From positions 1 to 32,803 of the forward strand of contig VFJY01000067.1 in assembly GCA_009885825.1 (NCBI GenBank): a stretch of 32,803 nucleotides of DNA, read 5' to 3'. This stretch comes from Rhodobiaceae bacterium. GTDB taxonomy: Bacteria; Pseudomonadota; Alphaproteobacteria; Rhizobiales; Aestuariivirgaceae. The translations under genes were made by a program, and so were the position numbers. The notes under the pieces were generated by a model. That model saw only the letters and a list, made by a program, of their open reading frames with translations, ran no database searches and had not been told where the DNA came from. Shown piece after piece: positions 24,080-31,663 of this stretch (position 1 is its first letter; each line of letters opens with the position of its first letter).

Positions 24080-25390
24080 ATGACCACAACCTATCTCAAG
24101 AAGGCCACCAAAACCGCCGCGACTGGGGATTCAGACACGCAAGCCACCGTGAGCGAGATGTTGCGGGCACTTAGGGAAGGCGGCGAAACAGCAGCCACAG
24201 ACTATGCCCGGAAGCTTGATGGCTGGGATGGCGAGATTATTGTCAGCCGCGAAAAAATTGAGGCGGCAACCAAGGCGTTGCCCGAGGGCATCAAGGACGA
24301 CATCCGTTTTGCGTGCGACCGCATCTGCGCTTTTGCCGCTCACCAGCGCGACTCGGTGCGTGAGTTTGAAGTTGATTTGATCGACGGCCTCGTCGCCGGC
24401 CAAAAAGTGATCCCCATCACCACGGCGGGTTGTTACGTGCCTGGTGGCCGCTATTCACACGCGGCATCCGCGTTGATGAGCGTCGGCACGGCGCGAGTGG
24501 CAGGTGTGCAGAACGTCATTGCCGCCACGCCATCACATAAGGATCGGGGCATCAATCCCGGCATTCTCTACGCCATGGATATTGCGGGCGCTGACACAAT
24601 TCTGGCGCTCGGCGGCGTGCAGGCGATCGCTGCCCTGACCTTTGGCTTGTTCACCAAGCAGCCGGCAGATATTGTTGTTGGTCCGGGAAACCGCTTTGTG
24701 GCTGAGGCCAAGCGCATGCTGTTTGGCCAAATTGGGATTGATGTTGTGGCTGGTCCAACCGAAACAATGGTGCTTGCCGATGATACCGCCGACGCGGCAA
24801 TCGTTGCCGCCGATCTGCTGGGCCAGGCCGAGCATGGGCCTGATTCTCCCGTGTGGCTCATTACCCTGTCGCGCAAGATTGGCGAAGACGTGATCGCCAT
24901 GATGCCGGGCATGATCGCGGCGCTGCCGGAGATCGCGCGTAAAGCCGCTGAAGCCGCCTGGCGCGATTATGGCGAGGTTATTCTGGTTGACAGCCGTGAA
25001 GAGGCTTGCGTGGTGAGCGATCAATATGCCTCCGAGCATTTGCATATTCAGGCCGCCGATCTGGGCTGGTGGCTTAAATCATTGCACAGCTATGGCTCGC
25101 TGTTTCTTGGCGAAGAAACCACCGTTGCCTTTGGCGACAAGTGTTCCGGCCCCAATCACATTTTGCCAACCAAAGGCGGCGGCCGCTACAGCGGCGGCTT
25201 GAGCGCCGCAAAGTTCCTGAAAGTTCTCACCTATCAGCGCATGACACGCGAAGCCAGCCGCATGGTTGCGCCTATTGCAGCGCGCATATCCCGCCTGGAA
25301 GGCATGGAGGCCCATGCCCGCACCGGCGATATTAGACTGGCCAAGTATTTTCCAGCCGAGAAATTCGAGCTGAAGCCTGCGGGACAATAA
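24080..25390 (+). CDS. histidinol dehydrogenase family enzyme, HpsN-like sulfonate dehydrogenase
   Basis: A zinc-dependent NAD dehydrogenase of the HisD fold, 436 residues. It resembles HpsN (sulfopropanediol 3-dehydrogenase) from its start (TYLKKA) through GCYVPGGRYSHAASALMSV, to the LEGMEAHARTGDIRLAKYFP end. HisD-type active residues are kept: Gln249 and His252 (GQAEHG), Glu319-His320 (ASEHL), Asp353 (FGDK) and His412 (EGMEAH). The family oxidises a primary alcohol through the aldehyde to the acid: HpsN makes 3-sulfolactate from DHPS, HisD makes histidine from the amino alcohol histidinol. Here DHPS or the amino alcohol cysteinolate are possible substrates. Real histidine synthesis is unlikely because no his genes are near. 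It stands after the racemase and 4 bp before the aminotransferase gene. Confidence 0.82.
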   Translation: MTTTYLKKATKTAATGDSDTQATVSEMLRALREGGETAATDYARKLDGWDGEIIVSREKIEAATKALPEGIKDDIRFACDRICAFAAHQRDSVREFEVDLIDGLVAGQKVIPITTAGCYVPGGRYSHAASALMSVGTARVAGVQNVIAATPSHKDRGINPGILYAMDIAGADTILALGGVQAIAALTFGLFTKQPADIVVGPGNRFVAEAKRMLFGQIGIDVVAGPTETMVLADDTADAAIVAADLLGQAEHGPDSPVWLITLSRKIGEDVIAMMPGMIAALPEIARKAAEAAWRDYGEVILVDSREEACVVSDQYASEHLHIQAADLGWWLKSLHSYGSLFLGEETTVAFGDKCSGPNHILPTKGGGRYSGGLSAAKFLKVLTYQRMTREASRMVAPIAARISRLEGMEAHARTGDIRLAKYFPAEKFELKPAGQ

Positions 25391-25394
25391 TGCC

Positions 25395-26603
25395 ATGACC
25401 GATGATCCACGCCTTGATCTCGATCTCAGTCTTCCCGGCCCAATTCCCGAAGAAGGAATTCAGCGCGCCATTGAAATCATGCGGAGCGGCAAGCTGCACC
25501 GCTATGGTGAGGACCGCACGGGCATTCCCGAAGCCACGGCCCTTGAGCAGGATTACGCCGCCTATATTGGCAGCAAGTATTGCGCTGCGCTGAATTCCTG
25601 CGGCGGCGCCATGTTTGTGGCACTCAAATGTGCCGGCGTGAAACCCGGCGACAAGGTGCTGATGAACACTTTCACGCTGGCGCCTGTGCCAGGCGCAGTG
25701 GCGCATGCAGGCGCGCAGCCTGTTTTCGTTGAAATCACCGATGAATACAAAATTGATCTTGCTGATCTTGACCGCAAGGCAGCGTCAAGCAGGGCCAAGG
25801 TGCTTTTGCTTTCTCACATGCGGGGGCACATCTGTGACATGGAGACACTTGTCGCAATCTGCGCCCGTCATGGCATCACGCTGATTGAGGATTGCGCCCA
25901 CACAATGGGCGCCAAATGGAACGGCAGATTTACCGGAACCTTTGGCGCCATCGGCTGTTTCAGCCTGCAGTCCTACAAGCATGCGAACGCCGGCGAAGGC
26001 GGATTGCTGGTGACCAATGATCCAGACATCGCAGCCAAAGCCATTCTCTATTCCGGCAGCTATATGCTTTATGCCCAACACAAGGCGCGGCCTGAGCTTG
26101 AATATTTTGAGAAGCACCGGGGCCACATTCCCAATTTCAGTCTGCGCATGTCAAACCTCGCGGCCGCCGTTGCACGTCCGCAAATTGGTTTGCTGGCCGA
26201 ACGCGCCAAAGTCTGGAATGAACGCTACCGGAAGCTGGCCGATGGCCTGGGCAGCATCCAGAACATCCGCATTCCACCCCGTCCAACCCGGGAGCAATTT
26301 GTTGCAAGCTCCATCCAGTTTTCGGTCAAGGGGCTGAGTGCTGCCGAGATGGATCTTTTTCTTGATGCCTCAGCCAGGCGCGGCGTGTTCATCAAGTGGT
26401 TCGGGCGCAAGCAGCCCCTGGGTTTCACAAGTGTGCACGACCATTGGGAATACGTAGAAGAAAAGCAAAACCTGCCACAGTCTGAGCGGGTTTTGAGCGA
26501 GGTCTGCGACATGCGCATTCCTTTGGCCTTGCCGCTGGAAAGCTGTGATACGATAGTGGCCGTCATCCGGCATTGCCTTGCGGACTATGCCAGTCCGGCA
26601 TGA
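25395..26603 (+). CDS. DegT/DnrJ/EryC1 family PLP aminotransferase
   Basis: A 402-residue fold-type I aminotransferase. The PLP lysine is Lys195 in SLQSYKHANAGEGG. The aspartate that contacts the pyridine nitrogen is in LIEDCAHTMGA, and the N-terminal ALNSCGGAMFVALKCAG segment forms the phosphate pocket. Members usually transaminate keto-sugars with glutamate. In this operon a sugar role is unexpected; the enzyme might aminate a 2-keto C3 sulfonate (sulfopyruvate, or hydroxyacetone-sulfonate to give cysteinolate), or run in reverse. This is inference from context. ATG at 25395 lies 4 bp after the dehydrogenase stop, indicating co-translation. Confidence 0.86.
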   Translation: MTDDPRLDLDLSLPGPIPEEGIQRAIEIMRSGKLHRYGEDRTGIPEATALEQDYAAYIGSKYCAALNSCGGAMFVALKCAGVKPGDKVLMNTFTLAPVPGAVAHAGAQPVFVEITDEYKIDLADLDRKAASSRAKVLLLSHMRGHICDMETLVAICARHGITLIEDCAHTMGAKWNGRFTGTFGAIGCFSLQSYKHANAGEGGLLVTNDPDIAAKAILYSGSYMLYAQHKARPELEYFEKHRGHIPNFSLRMSNLAAAVARPQIGLLAERAKVWNERYRKLADGLGSIQNIRIPPRPTREQFVASSIQFSVKGLSAAEMDLFLDASARRGVFIKWFGRKQPLGFTSVHDHWEYVEEKQNLPQSERVLSEVCDMRIPLALPLESCDTIVAVIRHCLADYASPA

Positions 26604-26621
26604 TTTTGTTCGTTCTTGGCA

Positions 26622-26651
26622 TTGGCCAGTGCGCAATTGGCTTCCTAAACT
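26622..26651 (+). promoter_or_regulatory. possible cuyA promoter
   Basis: TTGGCC (26622-26627) and TAAACT (26646-26651) stand 18 bp apart in the 84-bp gap before cuyA. It would allow cuyA to be expressed apart from the preceding genes. Confidence 0.35.
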
Positions 26652-26687
26652 GCCTCCATAACAAGAGATTTTTGGGAGCCCTGCGAG

Positions 26688-27698
26688 ATGCATTTAGCCC
26701 GATTTCCCCGCGTGCGCCTCGGGCACTTGCCTACTCCATTGGAAGCCATGCCCAATCTTTCGAAGCTTCTGGGCGGTCCCAACCTTTACGTTAAACGCGA
26801 CGATTGCACCGGCCTTTCCTCGGGCGGCAACAAGACCCGCAAGCTCGAATTCCTGATGGCGGATGCCCTGCAAAAAGGCGCTGATACCGTTATCACGCAG
26901 GGCGCAGTTCAATCGAACCACGCGCGCCAAACTGCCGCCGCGGCGGCCAAGCTCGGCCTGAAATGCCAGATACTTCTGGAAAACCGCACCGGCAGCAACG
27001 CCGTCGATTACTGCGGTTCCGGCAACGTGCTTCTCGACCATCTGCATGGCGCTCCAACGCGCATGTTCCCCGGCGGCACCGACATGAATGCCGCCATGGA
27101 AAAGGTTGCCGATGAAGTTCGCGCCAAGGGTGGCAAGCCCTATGTTATCGTAGGCGGCGGCTCGAATGCCATCGGCGCCCTGGGTTACGTCAACTGCGCT
27201 ATTGAATTGGTGGCGCAGGCCAACGACATGAATTTGCGCATTGATCATCTCGTCCATGCAACCGGAAGTGCTGGCACTCAAGCTGGCCTTGTGGCTGGCC
27301 TCGAGGGTTTGCGCAGCCACATTCCCGTTCTGGGAATTGGGGTTCGTGCGCCGCGTCCCCAGCAGGAGGAAAATGTTTACAAACTTGCATGCCTGACAGC
27401 GGATCACATGGACATGTCGGGCTGTGTCGCGCGCGAGCGTGTTGTCGCCAACTGCGACTATGTTGGAGCCGGCTATGGCATTCCAACCGATGGCATGATC
27501 GAGGCAATCAACATTTTGGCTCGCACAGAGGCTATTCTGCTTGATCCTGTGTATTCGGGAAAAGGCATGGCTGGACTCATCGATTTGTGCCGCAAGGGCC
27601 ATTTCAAGAAAACCGACAATGTCGTATTCCTGCATACAGGCGGCAGCGTCGCCCTGTTTGGCTACAATGGAATTTTTGAGCCGACCCGGCCAAACTGA
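26688..27698 (+). CDS. cuyA: L-cysteate sulfo-lyase (CuyA-like)
   Basis: PLP enzyme that cleaves L-cysteate to pyruvate, ammonium and sulfite. The 336-residue sequence follows the CuyA of Ruegeria pomeroyi closely as I remember it: MHLARFPR at the start, [27 protein letters not shown] with the PLP Lys49, [53 protein letters not shown], the [18 protein letters not shown] segment, and the end [21 protein letters not shown]. Relatives are D-cysteine desulfhydrase and ACC deaminase, which share the fold. The sulfonate context (tauABC-type importer, putative sulfite exporter, HpsN-like enzyme) favours cysteate. ATG at 26688 has GGGAG ~12 bases upstream and GCGAG adjacent. The sequence cannot prove the stereochemistry of the substrate. 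Confidence 0.83.
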   Translation: MHLARFPRVRLGHLPTPLEAMPNLSKLLGGPNLYVKRDDCTGLSSGGNKTRKLEFLMADALQKGADTVITQGAVQSNHARQTAAAAAKLGLKCQILLENRTGSNAVDYCGSGNVLLDHLHGAPTRMFPGGTDMNAAMEKVADEVRAKGGKPYVIVGGGSNAIGALGYVNCAIELVAQANDMNLRIDHLVHATGSAGTQAGLVAGLEGLRSHIPVLGIGVRAPRPQQEENVYKLACLTADHMDMSGCVARERVVANCDYVGAGYGIPTDGMIEAINILARTEAILLDPVYSGKGMAGLIDLCRKGHFKKTDNVVFLHTGGSVALFGYNGIFEPTRPN

Positions 27699-27784
27699 GG
27701 CTGACGTTGGAGTCTGGATTTAGCAAGCTGGCGGAGATCAGTGATACAATGGGAAATTAACAAACAGCATAAGGGAGAAAATCT

Positions 27785-28777
27785 ATGCTCGGAAGACGTA
27801 AAGTACTTGGAACTATCGCTGCAATCTTGTTGGCAACAGTCAGCAGCACCGCAGCCATGGCGGAAAAAGTTGTGATCGGCCATTTCGGCACCCCGATCCC
27901 GATGCAGGCAGCGGCCGCTGCCGGCGAATTTGAAAAAGCCACCGGTTGGGAAATCGAATGGCGCAAGTTTGGCTCAGGCGCTGAAATCATCGCGGCAATG
28001 GCCTCCGGCGATCTCAAGATTTCTGAGCTCGGCTCATCGCCACTTGCCATTGGCGCTTCGCAGGGCGTCGACTATCAGCTCTTTGCAATCTCCAACATCA
28101 TCGGCGAAGCTGAATCGCTGATTGGCCGCAAGGACTCAGGTGTCATGAAGGTTGAAGACCTCAAGGGCAAGAAAGTTGGCGTTCCTTTGGGCTCCACCGC
28201 GCACTACTCCTTGATGGGTGCCATCAAGAATGCTGGTCTGGCGCCTGGAGACGTTGAAGTGATTGGCATGAAGCCCGATCAGATCGTGGCCGCTTGGGAT
28301 CAAGGACAGATCGACGCTACCTTCATTTGGGAACCAGCCAAAGGCAAGGCCATGAAGACAGGCACCCTCATTATGGCGGCCAATCAGGTTGCTGGTGCTC
28401 CAACGTTTGACGGCTGGGTAGTTAACACCGAATTTGCTGCTGCCAACCAGGAATTCATGGTGAAATTCCTCAAGGCACTTGATGCTGCAAATGCTGCCTA
28501 CACCTCCAATCCCGATGCTTGGACAGTTGACTCAGCGCAGGTCAAAGCCATTGCAGAACGCACTGGCTCTCCCGCCGAAGAGGTACCTGCAGCGTTGAAA
28601 GGCTATGGCTTTCCATCGCTCAAGGATATGGCTTCAGCTGATTGGCTTGGTGGCGGCAATCAATCCAACATGTTGGCGACTGCCAAGTTCCTGATGGAAA
28701 ACAAGCGTGTTGACGCCGTGCTCGACGACTACTCAAAATTCGTCAATGCGGAGTTCCTCGCCGCAGCGATGAAGTAG
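27785..28777 (+). CDS. tauA: TauA-like sulfonate ABC transporter substrate-binding protein
   Basis: Periplasmic binding protein of a sulfonate importer, 330 residues. A signal peptide (MLGRRKVLGTIAAILLATVS, then STAAMA with likely cleavage before EKV). The mature part resembles TauA: WRKFGSGAEIIAAMASGDLKISELGSSPLAIGASQG, VGVPLGSTAHYSLMGAIKNAGL, and DQIVAAWDQGQIDATFIWEPA. The start at 27785 follows AAGGGAG. No taurine genes (tpa, xsc, tauD) are near, so the ligand is more likely cysteate or another C3 sulfonate than taurine. A GC-rich hairpin separates it from the ATPase gene, as expected for a binding protein that is made in excess. Confidence 0.9.
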   Translation: MLGRRKVLGTIAAILLATVSSTAAMAEKVVIGHFGTPIPMQAAAAAGEFEKATGWEIEWRKFGSGAEIIAAMASGDLKISELGSSPLAIGASQGVDYQLFAISNIIGEAESLIGRKDSGVMKVEDLKGKKVGVPLGSTAHYSLMGAIKNAGLAPGDVEVIGMKPDQIVAAWDQGQIDATFIWEPAKGKAMKTGTLIMAANQVAGAPTFDGWVVNTEFAAANQEFMVKFLKALDAANAAYTSNPDAWTVDSAQVKAIAERTGSPAEEVPAALKGYGFPSLKDMASADWLGGGNQSNMLATAKFLMENKRVDAVLDDYSKFVNAEFLAAAMK

Positions 28778-28797
28778 TCATCCCGAACACGCCACTA

Positions 28798-28825
28798 CCC
28801 ACCCCGCCGATGCTGGCGGGGTGGG
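28798..28825 (+). terminator. strong hairpin between tauA and tauB
   Basis: CCCACCCCGCC (28798-28808) and GGCGGGGTGGG (28815-28825) form a perfect 11-bp stem with a GATGCT loop. Only a short CTTT follows, so it is a partial terminator or 3' stabiliser of the tauA message rather than a full stop before tauB. Confidence 0.75.
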
Positions 28826-28852
28826 CTTTGCACACTTGCATTGGGGGACGAT

Positions 28853-29656
28853 ATGGGAAGCCTTCACGTTGACCGCGTATCAGTTGAGTTTCCGGCGGGG
28901 CGGCATGCGCCGGTCGTTGTTGCGCTCAAAGAAGTTGACCTCAAAATACAACCTGGAGAATTTGTTGTAGCTCTCGGCGCTTCAGGCTGTGGCAAGTCAA
29001 CACTGCTGAACCTGCTGGCGGGATTTCTGTCGCCTTCGCAGGGGCAAATCAAGCTCAATGACGCAGTTGTTTCAGGGCCGGGGGCGGATCGGGCGGTGGT
29101 TTTTCAAAAGCATGCCCTGTTGCCATGGCTCAACGTCATTGACAACGTGGCGTTCGGCCTCAAGCTTCGCGGCATGGGAAAATCCGCGCGCTATGATACG
29201 GCGCGCAAGCATCTCGTTCATCTTGGCCTTGGCGCGTTTGAAACCCATCCAGTTTATCAACTGTCTGGCGGCATGCAGCAGCGCGTCGGCATTGCGCGCG
29301 CGCTCGCCAGCGATCCTGAAATCCTGTTGATGGATGAGCCCCTGGGCGCCCTTGACGCCCTGACGCGCGAAAAAGCGCAGGAGCTGATCATTCGCATCTG
29401 GAAGGACACGTCCAAGATGGTGTTCTTTATCACCCATAGCGTCGAGGAGGCGCTTTTCATGGGGACAAGACTTATCGTCATGTCGCCAAGACCCGGCCGC
29501 ATAACCCACACGTTTGACCTCGACTTCGGCAGGCGATTTCTCGCGGGCGCCGATGCGCGAACCGTGAAAGCATCGCCCGATTTCATCAAGATGCGCGAGC
29601 AGGTTCTCAAAATCATATTCGGCGATGAAGAAGCCGCGGGAGGCGATCATGTCTGA
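28853..29656 (+). CDS. tauB: TauB-like sulfonate ABC transporter ATPase
   Basis: Cytoplasmic ATPase of the importer, 267 residues. Walker A GASGCGKST, Q-loop VVFQKHALLPWLNV, signature LSGGMQQRVGIARAL, Walker B ILLMDEPLGALD and switch His in FFITHSVEEALFM are all intact. The ATG at 28853 is preceded by GGGGGA; a TTG at 28841 in the same frame is less likely. Its end overlaps the tauC start by 8 bases. Confidence 0.93.
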   Translation: MGSLHVDRVSVEFPAGRHAPVVVALKEVDLKIQPGEFVVALGASGCGKSTLLNLLAGFLSPSQGQIKLNDAVVSGPGADRAVVFQKHALLPWLNVIDNVAFGLKLRGMGKSARYDTARKHLVHLGLGAFETHPVYQLSGGMQQRVGIARALASDPEILLMDEPLGALDALTREKAQELIIRIWKDTSKMVFFITHSVEEALFMGTRLIVMSPRPGRITHTFDLDFGRRFLAGADARTVKASPDFIKMREQVLKIIFGDEEAAGGDHV

Positions 29657-30509
29657 CAGCAAAGAACCAGCGAGCAAGTCATTCCTCGATTCCATCTTCA
29701 AGATCAGGCCGACGAGGCCCGGAGAAGTCTATGGCGTTCCCGGTCAGGGCGACAGCCTGATGATCAGCGCCATTTCGGGCATCGCCATTATTGGGTTCTG
29801 GGCGCTTGCAACATCGATGGGCTGGATTAAACCCCTGTTCCTGCCTTCACCTGTGGCGATTTTCCAGAAATTCATTCAGGTCGCGACCGAGGGCTTCGCG
29901 AACTACACTCTGCTCGAGCACACATGGATCAGCGTGCTCCGCGTGTTTGGCGCTTTGGCGCTGGCTTGCGCAACAGCAATCCCTGTGGGCCTTGCCATGG
30001 GCATGAGCCGGGTTATGCGCGGTGTGTTTGATCCGCCGATTGAGTTCTATCGCCCGGTTCCGCCGCTTGCCTATTTGCCGCTGATGATTGTGTGGTTCGG
30101 CATTGGCGAGCTTTCGAAGGTCTTGCTGATATTTCTCGCGATATTTGCGCCCGTTGCCATCGGCACCCGATCAGGCGTGCGTTCGGCCGCCATCGAGCAG
30201 GTTCATGCGGCTTACTCCCTTGGCGCAACCCCCTGGCAGGTTTTGACGCAGATTATCCTTCCCGCCGCGCTGCCGGAGATCATCACAGCCACGCGCATCG
30301 GCATGGGGGTTGGCTGGACAACACTTGTGGCTGCTGAAATGGTGGCGGCGACGAGCGGCATCGGCTTCATGGTTCTTTCCGCTTCCCAGTTCCTGCAGAC
30401 CTCGACCGTGATCATGGGCATCTTTATCATTGCCGCAATTGCCTATGCGTTTGATCTCCTGATGCGGTTCCTTGAACGCAAACTCGTTCCCTGGAAAGGC
30501 TTCGCCTGA
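29649..30509 (+). CDS. tauC: TauC-like sulfonate ABC transporter permease
   Basis: Inner-membrane permease of the importer, 286 residues. A hydrophilic N-terminal stretch of about 45 residues, then six predicted helices. The EAA-type loop that contacts the ATPase is visible as EQVHAAYSLGATPWQVLTQIILPAALPEIITATRIG. ATG at 29649, preceded by GGGAGG, lies inside the tauB end; the longer frame from 29625 would start deep in tauB and is not favoured. Followed 4 bp later by the putative sulfite exporter gene. Confidence 0.92.
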   Translation: MSDSKEPASKSFLDSIFKIRPTRPGEVYGVPGQGDSLMISAISGIAIIGFWALATSMGWIKPLFLPSPVAIFQKFIQVATEGFANYTLLEHTWISVLRVFGALALACATAIPVGLAMGMSRVMRGVFDPPIEFYRPVPPLAYLPLMIVWFGIGELSKVLLIFLAIFAPVAIGTRSGVRSAAIEQVHAAYSLGATPWQVLTQIILPAALPEIITATRIGMGVGWTTLVAAEMVAATSGIGFMVLSASQFLQTSTVIMGIFIIAAIAYAFDLLMRFLERKLVPWKGFA

Positions 30510-30513
30510 GCCC

Positions 30514-31509
30514 ATGATCGCAGCCTGGTCGGCATCGGCGCGGACTCTCTTTCCGGGCGTCATCGCCAGCGTGACTGTCGCTATCGCCGCGGTGTTCCTC
30601 AACGAGCACTATGGCGCACCCGCCATGCTGTTTGCCTTGCTGCTCGGCTTGTCGTTCAAGTTCCTGTCCGAAGAGGGGCCTTGCGTTGACGGCATAATTA
30701 TGTCGTCAACCACAATCCTGCGCGTGGGCGTAGCCCTGCTGGGCTTCCGGATCACGATGGACCAAATGATGCAACTGGGTCCATGGACCATCCTGTCGAT
30801 TGCCGCATCCGTTGCCGTGATCATCGGGCTTGGGTTGCTGCTGGCGCGCGTCTTGAAGCTGGAATGGCAACTGGGGCTATTGACTGGCGGGGCTGTTGGC
30901 ATCTGCGGAGCAGCAGCAGCCCTCACCATTGCGGCTTTGCTGCCGCGCAGTGAGGAAACATCGCGCTGGACGCTTTTCACCGTCGTAGGCGTTACCGCCC
31001 TCAGCACTTTGGCGATGATTTTCTATCCCGCCATTGCGATGGTTCTGCAACTCGGCCCGCAGGATGCCGGCTTCTTTTTCGGCGCAACAATCCATGACGT
31101 GGCCCAGGTCATGGGCGCAGGCTATGCCGTATCGGAAGATACAGGCGACACAGCAGCCTTGATCAAGATGATGCGTGTTACCATGCTGGTGCCGGTGGTA
31201 ATTGCCTGCACCATCTTCATAAAACAACCGGCAGGCGGCACCGGTTCATGGCGCAACCCCTTGCCATGGTTTGTCATCCTGTTTGCAGCCTTTGTGGGGA
31301 TCAACAGCGCCGGCGCCATTCCGCCTTTCGTGGTTGACCAACTCTCTTCCGCCTCGCGGTGGTGCCTGATTGTCGGCATAGCCGCCATGGGCATGCGAAC
31401 CAGTTTCAAAGATGTCCTCAATATCGGCGGCCGGGCGATTGCTCTTATCTGCATTGAGACAGTGGCGCTAGCCGCCATTGTCCTGGAAACCATCCGCATT
31501 ACAAGCTGA
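30514..31509 (+). CDS. YeiH/UPF0324 family putative sulfite exporter (CuyZ-like)
   Basis: Integral membrane protein, 331 residues, about ten helices, of the YeiH/UPF0324 family (often annotated putative sulfate exporter). Typical motifs are LLGLSFKFLSEE, LRVGVALLGFRIT, GAVGICGAAAALTIAALLP, and the GATIHDVAQVMGAGYAVS segment. Members next to sulfo-lyase genes (CuyZ and relatives) are thought to export the sulfite that C-S cleavage releases. The position directly after tauC in a cuyA cluster supports that role, which is inferred and not proven. ATG 30514 is preferred over the in-frame ATG at 30472 inside tauC. It is the last gene of the cluster; no sulfite dehydrogenase (sorAB) is seen. Confidence 0.87.
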   Translation: MIAAWSASARTLFPGVIASVTVAIAAVFLNEHYGAPAMLFALLLGLSFKFLSEEGPCVDGIIMSSTTILRVGVALLGFRITMDQMMQLGPWTILSIAASVAVIIGLGLLLARVLKLEWQLGLLTGGAVGICGAAAALTIAALLPRSEETSRWTLFTVVGVTALSTLAMIFYPAIAMVLQLGPQDAGFFFGATIHDVAQVMGAGYAVSEDTGDTAALIKMMRVTMLVPVVIACTIFIKQPAGGTGSWRNPLPWFVILFAAFVGINSAGAIPPFVVDQLSSASRWCLIVGIAAMGMRTSFKDVLNIGGRAIALICIETVALAAIVLETIRITS

Positions 31510-31638
31510 CCAAGATGCGAGATGTTCAGTCCCGGCATTTGATGCTGCAATATTGCCCGCGGACCGGGGCACGCGCTGTGGGTCAGATCTTTCCGCTCAA
31601 TTCGATACCGCCGCCTGTGCCCTTCGCCACAGCAACAA

Positions 31639-31655
31639 CCGGATTCGGAATCCGG
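31639..31655. terminator. 17-bp palindrome between convergent genes
   Basis: CCGGATTCGGAATCCGG is an inverted repeat with 8-base arms about one central base. It lies 130 bp after the exporter gene and 9 bp past the end of the convergent hydrolase gene. It may serve as a two-way terminator, though no T run follows. The rest of 31510-31663 shows no gene that I trust. Confidence 0.35.
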
Positions 31656-31663
31656 CTGCATCA

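Noticed and set aside
24080-25390. Histidine biosynthesis gene hisD
   Set aside because: Overall sequence follows HpsN-type enzymes and no other his gene is near; sulfonate genes surround it. The family fold is the same, so the substrate remains to be tested.
26694-27635. 313-residue open frame on the minus strand
   Set aside because: Lies wholly antisense to cuyA, whose motifs are intact.
26688-27698. ACC deaminase or D-cysteine desulfhydrase
   Set aside because: Same fold, but the sequence and the tau-type and exporter context match L-cysteate sulfo-lyase better.
27785-30509. Taurine catabolism operon
   Set aside because: The transporter is Tau-like but tauD, tpa, xsc and taurine dehydrogenase are absent; a C3 sulfonate fits the neighbours better.
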